Source: Cladorrhinum sp. PSN259 (lineage: Eukaryota; Ascomycota; Sordariomycetes; Sordariales; Podosporaceae). Taken from it: a DNA stretch of 64,000 nucleotides. The stretch covers positions 498,849-562,848 of the forward strand of contig MU867079.1 in NCBI GenBank assembly GCA_033725935.1, written 5' to 3'. This document shows, in pieces, positions 56,856 through 64,000 of the stretch. The position numbers and the translations under genes were made by a program. The notes beneath the pieces are model-generated. The model was not told the origin of the DNA and searched no databases. It saw only the letters and a program-made list of their open reading frames with translations. Each line of letters opens with the position of its first letter. The stretch's first letter is position 1.

Positions 56856-57357
56856 TTTGGAGAGTGTTGGTGGTTGCGCCCGGCGCTCAGAAACGAAGAG
56901 AGATCAAAATAATCACAAGCGACAAGAATTGCAAAGTGCTGGAATCTTGAATTCGTAGACAGCAAGTTGTTTCGGTTGGCGAGCGAGTTACAGGTACCGT
57001 GCCACAGCGGACGGTTCAGTGGTCGCTGTCAGTGGAAGAATGGCCGGCTAATCCCGACCAAGTTTACGCCATGGATTACGTTGCCACAGATCCGGGGCCA
57101 GATTGGTCCGTGCATCAGCCAAAAGTTAAAAGCGCCCCGACACTCTCGCCAACTTGATTCCTACAAAATAATGCCTTCCATCTGCCTCGCTCCATCCAAA
57201 CTGTTGAGCCTTTCTTGTAGTAACACTTGGCTCGCCCCGTTGTTTCTAATATTAATCTTTACGTGACTTACACTCGAATCGACACTCGAATCGATCCGGG
57301 GAAACCGAATCTCGATCTCATTGGTTTCCCCGCACCAGAGGCAATCATCATTCCGTT
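56856..57357. promoter_or_regulatory. Divergent promoter region, SNARE / DUF3716 gene
   Basis: 502 bp between outward-pointing starts. Nothing beyond presumed promoters is seen. Short frames inside have no domain. Confidence 0.55.
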
Positions 57358-58402
57358 ATGGCCGAGACTGTTGAGCCGGCAACGGCGGCCACAGGAGACT
57401 CGGATACAGTTATGGGCAATGTCCTAGACGCACAACAGCAGCAGAACTCGCCGTTGACATCCTCTTCAGAAGATGTCTCTGGGACGATTGCAGTAACCCC
57501 CGGAACGGGAGGGATGGGTACGGAACCCTCAGACCTGCCAGCAGCATTTCCTGTAAGGAGACGCGGCCGTCCTCCGGGTCGCCCCAACATGACGGTAAAG
57601 GAAGCCGATTTCGAAGACAACCCCCTCGTACAGAAATGGAACAGCGCCAAGACAGACGTTCCAATCTCGGTTCATGCCGTCTCTATCCGGGACGCCCTGA
57701 CTGAAGCCTCGCTGGTTCATGAGACCCAAAAGGACGTATTTAAGATGCCCAGCCGGGAGGTCATCTACTTTGTTTCTGGCTGGATCACTGCCAGGCATAT
57801 TGCTTCAAGGCGACCCAGCTACGTCAATGGCCTGCTCATCCACTCGAGGGGCAACGACGCAACCACACAGTGCGTCCAATGTGTTGACCGACGGGTAAAA
57901 AACGCTCTTGGTCCTTTTCCCTCGTGCCGTACTCTACCTGGCAAATATGGAGACAGCTGCTCCAACTGCAAGTGGTTCGACAACACCTCGTCCTGTTCTT
58001 TGTACACAGGACCGAGGCCAAACAGGAAGAGAAAATCCAAGGCCAGTAGGGAGGACGAGTCTCTAGAGGGTGAGGCAGCGGAGAGGAATAGGAATGGAAA
58101 TGGGAACGCACGTGGGCCGGAAGAACCAGTGGACGGCAACCCAGAAGAGTCGTCTCCAACCACAAACGAAGCGTCTAACCACCATCTACTTCATCCGGAC
58201 TTGCTAGAACCCGTGAATCAAGGCTCGGATAATTCCAATTCAAGCTCACATCAAAATGACTCTCCCATCGCCGGTATAACGGACGAGTCAGAGTAAGTAA
58301 TCATCTTACACTCACCGATCCTCATTTCGTCTGTCGAACTAACTTTCTGTCCCTCTTTTCAGCGCGAGGCTTGCGGTAGAACTTCAGTCTGCCATGCAAT
58401 AG
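57358..58402 (+). CDS. DUF3716 Cys-rich protein with AT-hook
   Basis: Exons 57358-58292 and 58363-58402, with a 70-nt phase-2 intron, encode 324 aa. An AT-hook 'RRRGRPPGRP' is at 67-76, so DNA binding is likely. The centre is a fungal DUF3716 zinc-binding-like domain: CVQC (172-175), then 'GPFPSCRTLP' and 'SCSNCKWFDNTSSCS', about six to seven cysteines over 50 residues. A basic patch 'NRKRKSKASR' and an acidic, Asn/Ser-rich tail follow. Without splicing, the frame ends at TAA just past the donor; the spliced ending is 'ARLAVELQSAMQ'. DUF3716 is restricted to fungi and its function is not known to me. Confidence 0.85.
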
Positions 58403-60004
58403 GAATTTATCTTTATAGTACTAGGACTTGTTGGAAGCGATTGGTTTTTGGCGTTAGACTTTGAGCCACAGCTCAGTTATCGGTTTCTAGTGGTAGCTTA
58501 TTTTCTATTCGTCTTTCGAACAACAATGGTTGGTTCCTATTGTTCTATAGAGTTAGCATGTACTTTCTCTCCATCGAAACGCGAAGCCATGATAGAACCA
58601 TGCAATCCGCTTTTCTTTCTCAATCGAGAGGATCCGAGGCTTGTTTTCGAGTTGCTAGTTCTAACGGTCCATCCTAAATAAGACTTTGTAGAATGTAGCT
58701 GTAGGTATATATAGTAGAACGCTGTAAACGTGGGAGATATCAACAAGGGCTTTGGCAGTACTCTAAAAGCAAGCATCTACCTCATTCCATAACATACTAC
58801 ATACCGTCAAGAAACAACATGCGGTTTATCCCTACTCGCCGCCGGATCTGAAGGCGAACTGCTTCTCAGCATGAGACAGCAAGGACCTCTTCTGTTACAT
58901 TCAGGCTCATTAGCGTTAGCGCAACAGAGCGCGTAAAGTGGTTGCTGCCATTTACTTGAAAGACAAAGGTAATGGACTTAAGGTGAATCTGAATCAAGGC
59001 ATGGGGGCCGGGGAGGCAGTTGTAACTTTGTTCTCGACTGGGCGTGTTGGTGGTGGGATACGGCTGACCGGTACAAAATGACCAAGTCTGTGATGAATAT
59101 CTGGTTACTTGAATATCAATGGTATTGTAATATTTTCTCCAGAGAAACGAAGGAGCACTCCTCTTCCTCGGTTACTACCTTATGACTCTTGCACTGTATC
59201 ACAGAATCAACACTTGACCATTCGCTGCCCATCCTCGAGTATGATAAAGAAAAACATGGATCTCAATAAACCCATTGACGCCATGGCCCCCCAAGAGAAT
59301 TAGCGCCTATCCCTGATATCACGGAAACCCTGCAGAAGTTCGCAGGACGCAAAATAAACCTGCAAACCCAAGGCACAAGTTCCGTACGTGGCCAAAGTCT
59401 TCTAGTCGGGTGCGCCGGGAACACTGTTGTGCAGAATCTTGTAGTTGCGGCTCATGGCTCATGAAATCATCCAAAATGCTCCGTTGAAAGCACACAACTC
59501 CCCAAGACTATACTTTTGTTTTGTTTCTTTGGTTTCATGGACATCGACGATATTTACATGGTCAGTTGGCGGTAAGCGCTGGGACGAAGGAAGGCAGAAA
59601 GACAACAATACTTTTTCCAGAAATAATATCATTTGATGATTTCATTATGCGGTCATTTTTATGGTAAGATGTGCTTGGATATTATTAATACAACGATGTT
59701 AGTCGCCCAATAACAACTCGCTTTTTGTCTTGGCGAGGGTGATTACGTGCGATCCGAATTTGTGTAGGAAGTGTGACTATGAATGTCGGCGGTTTAAACT
59801 GAGGACAGAGACGTGGTCCCCGTCATTCAGAATTATTAACCAAGCATTTTGGCTCACCGAAGGTACTTTCAAGTTTTAGATAGTTGGTTAGTTATGATTC
59901 CCATTGATTTCTAGGCAGGCATTAGAGAACTAGTTAATACGATAATTCACCTGAACTCTTCGCGGGCTATATCACAACACCTCTGGACAAAAGCGTCTTC
60001 CACT
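58403..60004. other. 1.6-kb convergent intergenic region
   Basis: It lies between the 3' ends of the DUF3716 and kelch genes. Frames at 58448-58776 and 59109-59636 have no domain. No RNA gene, repeat or transposon end is recognisable. Confidence 0.5.
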
Positions 60005-61072
60005 TCACCTCCCTTCAGGCAAGAAAACATCAAACACGTTAACCGGTGATCCACCCTGAACAGTCCCACCACCAGGAATGTACAGTCCACCTCCTACACC
60101 AACCGCAGATGTCCCATGTCTGGGCACCTTCATGCCGCTTTTCACCTTTTCCCACTTGTCCCTAGCAGTGTCATAAACCTCAACCTCATCGAAGACCCCA
60201 CTCTCCTTACTCGTGTCTCCCTCACCACCAAACGTCCAAATTGTATCCCCTAATACCGCGGCGGCGATACCTCCACGGGCAGTAGGCATTCTTCCCTTTT
60301 TCGTAACCCATCCCTTCTCGGGTCTGTCTAAATCCAAAACAAAGACCGTGTCCCTCACGTTGAGCTGTCCTTTATCCCTTCCACCGACGACATAAAACTT
60401 GTTGTCTATGACCGCTGCACCGGCATGGTCTCTGGCTGCAGGTAAGTTGCGTGCCTTTGGCGGGAGGGTGATCCACTTGTTGGTTTTGGTGTCAAATGCC
60501 GCCACTTCCGAGATAGATTCCTGAGTTCCTCCAGCCAAGGGCAAGGCAGTCATGCCGCCAGCGAGGTAAATAACCCCTCTGTTTGAAACACCCATAGCTG
60601 CAGAGCCTCTTGGTATCTGATCAGCGGGGATTGGAGGGAGGGAAGACCAGGCATCAGTTTTGGGGGAATAAACGAATGAAGATGGGTTTGCGCTCCAGGT
60701 TATGTTTGCGTCTATTTCAGAGAGACCACCGAGCAAGTAGATTCTGGAGTTGACGACTGCACCGTTGGGATGATTGAGGGCAACCGGGGCCGGTGAGGGA
60801 GCTGCCAGCCATTTACGCTGAGGGATCGAGTAGAGTTGGAGAAGTGAGGTGGTGAGGAATGGGATTGCAGAGGCGGAAGAGTTGGAAGGGGCTGGGATAA
60901 CACCGCCCAGGACTGCGATTGTGGAAGGAGAGAGGGCAAGAGTTACGTGTTCTTGACGAGGGTTGAAGGGGATATCGGGGAGAGTTTCCCATTTTGGATG
61001 CCCTGCATATTGCGCAGGAGTCGCTCGGGCGAGAGTAAGGAGGTAAAGAAAAGAGGGGATGATGAGCTTCAT
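60005..61072 (-). CDS. Secreted kelch-repeat protein
   Basis: A single exon encodes 355 aa. The start at 61072 gives 'MKLIIPSFLYLLTLARATPA', a good signal peptide cleaved near the Ala-Thr-Pro-Ala site; an ATG 19 codons upstream would bury it. Six kelch blades are seen by their double glycines: 'TIAVLGGVIP', 'RIYLLGGLSE', 'VIYLAGGMTA', 'KFYVVGGRDKG', 'TIWTFGGEGD' and 'GLYIPGGGT'. Most blades carry the following Trp, as in 'DAWSSLPPIP', 'NKWITLPP' and 'DKWEKVKSG'. Kelch propellers bind proteins or sugars; copper-ligand residues of galactose oxidase are not evident, so I do not call an oxidase. The start choice is likely but not certain. Confidence 0.85.
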   Translation of the reverse strand: MKLIIPSFLYLLTLARATPAQYAGHPKWETLPDIPFNPRQEHVTLALSPSTIAVLGGVIPAPSNSSASAIPFLTTSLLQLYSIPQRKWLAAPSPAPVALNHPNGAVVNSRIYLLGGLSEIDANITWSANPSSFVYSPKTDAWSSLPPIPADQIPRGSAAMGVSNRGVIYLAGGMTALPLAGGTQESISEVAAFDTKTNKWITLPPKARNLPAARDHAGAAVIDNKFYVVGGRDKGQLNVRDTVFVLDLDRPEKGWVTKKGRMPTARGGIAAAVLGDTIWTFGGEGDTSKESGVFDEVEVYDTARDKWEKVKSGMKVPRHGTSAVGVGGGLYIPGGGTVQGGSPVNVFDVFLPEGR

Positions 61073-61675
61073 ATTTGATTGATTGTAGTCTTGTACATCA
61101 GAAGGTGTGGTGAAAAGGGAGTTGCTCATGATGAAGGGAGGTCATGATTTATATACAAATATACGAATGAGCCTCCGATTACCTAGTTGGGCAAGCCACC
61201 GTCTGTGCTATTGTTAAAATCTGACAGGTTACGTAGGATCGCTCGTACGGCGTTCGGATCGGCCCGTGATCAAAGGTGATTTCCTGTTGGCAGTTACGCC
61301 GTGCTGACAAACAAGTTTGAGAGTAAACCATCCGACGGAGGATTTGTGTAAATGCACAAGGTCCGAGCCAATCAAGGGACTCAATCCATGGGTAGAGTTT
61401 TCTGGCAAAATTCGCAAAGTGGTACGTATTATCAAATTTTAAATGCGGATTGATGGGAATGGCTGCTGAGGAAGGGAGGTAGGGACGATATACAAGCCTG
61501 GCAATAACCCGGAGAATTCCTCCTGTCACATGTGGTACTACTTGTTGATGGCGATGTGCTCCTTCCCGCATGGGTTAAAAAAGCTTTGAATTGTTTCTCA
61601 AACTTTGAAAGATGGGTATATAGCTGTCTGCGTTTCTCTCCAAATCCATTTAAACCAGCAGTCGTTGTTGCCACC
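61073..61675. other. Intergenic region
   Basis: 603 bp: 5' flank of the kelch gene and 3' flank of the 116-aa gene, both on the minus strand. Frames inside have no domain. Confidence 0.5.
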
Positions 61676-62100
61676 CTAAAGTATTTGATTCGGCATGGGT
61701 CCGATGAAATGTGCCTTCGACTCTCCCCAAATCTGTCGTCTCTTTGGATCCTGAAACAACCAAACCTGCCCGCTCACATCCCGCCACGCATTATCGCCTT
61801 CTCCAAGCTGCAACGCGCCCTTCCTGTCTGTAAAATCCAGCAGCACTGCCCACGCCTTTGGTTCACTGTCGATCCATGTCACACGGTCGCCGTACTCAGG
61901 TCGGTTCTAGTCAGCTTCCCGTTTGAAGAGCAACAGGATGAACATTACCTGGAAAAATCAGCTCTTACCCATTCCTTGACCTTGCGCAAGATGCTCTTTG
62001 CGTCCCACCCGGTAACGTCGACGGCCCCTGGGTAGTCCCGTGCCGAGGAGGACGAGGGAGACGACGGTGTCTTATTGTATGTTGTTTGAAGTGTTGACAT
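61676..62100 (-). CDS. Small protein (116 aa), function unknown
   Basis: Exons 61969-62100 and 61676-61894, with a 74-nt phase-0 intron (donor GTAAGA, branch GCTGAC), encode 116 aa. It starts 'MSTLQTTYNKTPSSP', has a Ser-rich leader, then 'TGWDAKSILRKVKEW' and 'YGDRVTWIDSEPKAWAVLLD', and ends 'KAHFIGPMPNQIL'. Trp is frequent (seven in 116), with a compact alpha/beta look after residue 28. There is no signal peptide or membrane helix. I do not recognise the family. The acceptor CTGAG is not a strong one, so the join could shift slightly. Confidence 0.6.
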
Positions 62101-62860
62101 TTTCGTCTAGCTTTCTTCCTCTCTGGAGAGAACGGCAAATTCTCTCTTTCCATCGTCCTTCCGCAAGACGCACTCCCGACGTTCATCTTATAGCCACGCG
62201 CAATCAGATTCTCAAATCGTGGCAGGTAGTACTGGACTGCGGGGATCTGTCGTACGACTTCACGGTCTGGGGGTCTGAGCCAATCGTTCTTGACCGGTCT
62301 GGCAGGGGGGCAATATCTTTCTCCTGAACGTTGGCAACGCATTGAACGGTACCCAATTGTGCTTTGATTCCACGAGCCGATAATATCGGGCCGCTATTCT
62401 TCTGCTGAATCTAATTCAGAAGCAAGCAAGCCGCCCAAAAAGAGTGGATTATGCGTCTTGGAGGGTATATCAGGTTACGTATCACGAGGTAGCAGAGGGG
62501 CAAAGCCGCTAGTGATCACCCTGCAGGCCGGTCCGGGCCCTCGTGGGGTGTTTCGAGACTTCACATGATGTGGGTTTTCCAGATAGAGTAAAGGGCTGGG
62601 TTACAATATTGGGGGTCGGCATCTACATGAGTACATTTACTTCCCAATTTCACTCTCACTCTCACGGTATGAGTGATGGATTTGATTAGGTCTACCGTGT
62701 GATGCTGTTTTGCCTGCTGGCGGTTTTCGGCTAGACATGGTCCTCCTTATGTTTGCCATCATTTAGACCATGACAGCGCTTGCTTGATGTCTCCAAATCA
62801 GCAGTTGATATACCCACCGTGCTACCGGTATTTTTGGACTTGCCGCATAATTTTGGTTCC
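62101..62860. other. Intergenic region next to the AT-rich block
   Basis: About 760 bp with moderate base composition: the 5' flank of the 116-aa gene and the transition to the AT-rich block. No gene is seen. Confidence 0.5.
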
Positions 62861-63930
62861 AGCTTTCTTGACTAATTATCTTAAACATATCTTCCGGTTA
62901 TGCCCGATAACGCTATACCTTAAACAAGAATCTTAAACATATCACCCGACGCCAGAAAGAAGGTCATTGTGGGCGAACCGTTTATCGCTATCATTTTGAC
63001 TATAATCTAGATCTCTGTAGATCTAACCAGATCAGTCATCTCGACCTCTGTAGCCTGTAGGTGTCTGCTTTATAACGGATGCTGTTGTAGCTGCTCATGT
63101 AGGGGATGTTTTACGTTTTTGCCCCTGAATTCCGGATAGAGATTTAACGATATTTTACAGCGCGCGCGTATTCCCCTTGTAGACGGATTATTAGGTAATC
63201 GATAGCTAACTATTAAGTTAGGGATAAGAGGGCCTATAAATCCCCCACTAGCTAATTAGGAGCTGCTTATAATTTTCGGTACTAAAAGTATGCGAATATA
63301 GCGAGTATAAAGTAAATAAGACTGCTTATTATAGCTACCAATCTTAACTAGCGAATATATTAAATAAACAATAAAGAAGGTCAGAGTGAAAAGGTTAATA
63401 TTACACCCTGTGCAAACCTCCCCGTATACGAACCACTATGCAGGGTATAGCGTGATTAATTGCTAATTATTAGGCCAGGGATATAAGGACCTATAAGTCC
63501 CAGGATAACCAATTAAGGGTTACTTTATATAATCGGTCGCTAAGACCATAGAGTATATAGAGCAGAAGTCAAAACTATAAGCTACTTATGTAATCGGTCT
63601 CTAAGACTATAAAGTATATATATAAAGTAAGGTATAAGATATTTAGGAAAATATATATAGATAGCTTTATTATAAATAAGGGGAGTATTAGGTATTTCTT
63701 ATTATAAGGACTTAATTCCTTACGTAAGTAATATAACGTTTATTCATTTATAATATTTATAGCGATAATTTATAAAGTAATGTATTATTAATAATAATTA
63801 ATACCGTTTAAGAGCGTCTTATAAACTTCGATTACTTTATTATTTTACCTAGGTATATTACTTTATAGTTTATATCCTATCCGGTATAGGTTATAATATA
63901 TTATTTATATTATTATTATTTCGTACACCG
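62861..63930. repeat. AT-rich, RIP-like degenerate repeat block
   Basis: Base composition changes to very AT-rich, most strongly from about 63180, with dense TpA steps and few CpA or TpG, as left by repeat-induced point mutation of duplicated DNA. No open frame of any length survives. Internal repeats remain: a degenerate unit of about 100 bp at 63203-63301 and 63460-63560, and a 14-bp direct repeat ATCTTAAACATATC at 62878-62891 and 62930-62943. It is probably the edge of a decayed transposon or duplicated island continuing past the window. The transposon family is not identifiable. Confidence 0.7.
63531..63621. repeat. Near-identical 30-bp direct repeat
   Basis: The segment starting AATCGGTCGCTAAGACCATA at 63531-63560 recurs as AATCGGTCTCTAAGACTATA at 63592-63621, 61 bp apart. 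Most differences are C-to-T or G-to-A transitions, as RIP would give. It lies at the right end of the longer degenerate unit. Confidence 0.8.
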
Positions 63931-64000
63931 CTATGCCCTTGGCAGGGCTCGTCGGTCCCTCTACTGCTATTTACACAAGGAAAACCGTACCTTAACGGCC

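Noticed and set aside
60005..61072. Galactose oxidase
   Set aside because: Six kelch blades are present, but the copper-binding Tyr/His/Cys set is not evident and the protein is much shorter than the enzyme.

Overview
The window is chromosomal DNA of a filamentous ascomycete, most likely a Sordariomycete and probably Sordariales (relatives of Neurospora, Podospora or Chaetomium). The evidence is short introns of about 50-220 nt with GTAAGT-like donors and CTRAC branch points, Pezizomycotina-only families (DUF3716 with AT-hook, CCPxGY surface protein, fungal histidine acid phosphatase), and an AT-rich, TpA-rich right end that looks like repeat-induced point mutation (RIP). The species call is inference. 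I reconstructed 18 protein-coding genes and one intron-containing tRNA; all spliced models close in frame. No CRISPR array, operon, rRNA, intact transposon or secondary-metabolite cluster is visible.

Layout. 1-4.3 kb: no gene. 4.3-7.3 kb: DDHD phospholipase (-). 8.4-10.6 kb: multi-AT-hook protein (-). 11.9-12.0 kb: assembly gap in homopolymer junk. 12.1-14.0 kb: membrane-anchored histidine-phosphatase-like protein that has lost its catalytic residues (-). 16.5-17.7 kb: single-pass surface protein (+). 18.7-25.6 kb: SmF (+), PRMT5 (-), Prp43 (+), a neighbourhood of spliceosome genes. 27.0-27.4 kb: 66-aa protein (-). 29.9-30.9 kb: cyclin C of the Mediator kinase module (-). 31.9-34.5 kb: EF-hand mitochondrial carrier (+). 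35.7-38.5 kb: membrane protein with repeated TSG motifs (+). 39.6-41.7 kb: seven-exon, Met-His-rich protein of unknown function (+). 42.2-45.6 kb: WDR48/Bun107-type WD40 protein (+). 45.6-45.8 kb: second assembly gap. 45.9-46.8 kb: mitochondrial SAM carrier (-), divergent from a TilS-type tRNA-lysidine synthetase (+, 47.3-49.5 kb). 49.6-51.2 kb: histidine acid phosphatase with intact active site (+). 52.2-54.9 kb: Ama1-like meiotic APC/C activator (+). 55.5 kb: tRNA-Ile(AAT) with intron (-). 56.0-56.9 kb: Syn8-like SNARE (-). 57.4-58.4 kb: DUF3716 protein (+). 60.0-61.1 kb: secreted kelch protein (-). 61.7-62.1 kb: 116-aa protein (-). 62.9-63.9 kb: AT-rich degenerate repeats.

How the genes relate. 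Most are unrelated housekeeping genes in ordinary fungal order. Two pairings stand out: SmF/PRMT5/Prp43, where PRMT5 enzymes methylate Sm-protein tails and Prp43 dismantles spliceosomes, with PRMT5 and Prp43 sharing one 0.9-kb divergent promoter; and the SAM carrier/TilS divergent pair, both predicted to serve mitochondria. The least explained object is the 39.6-41.7 kb gene: all six introns are phase 1, two are stop-free 54-nt introns that can be retained in frame, and its last exon carries a cluster of ATGCAT palindromes encoding Met-His pairs.
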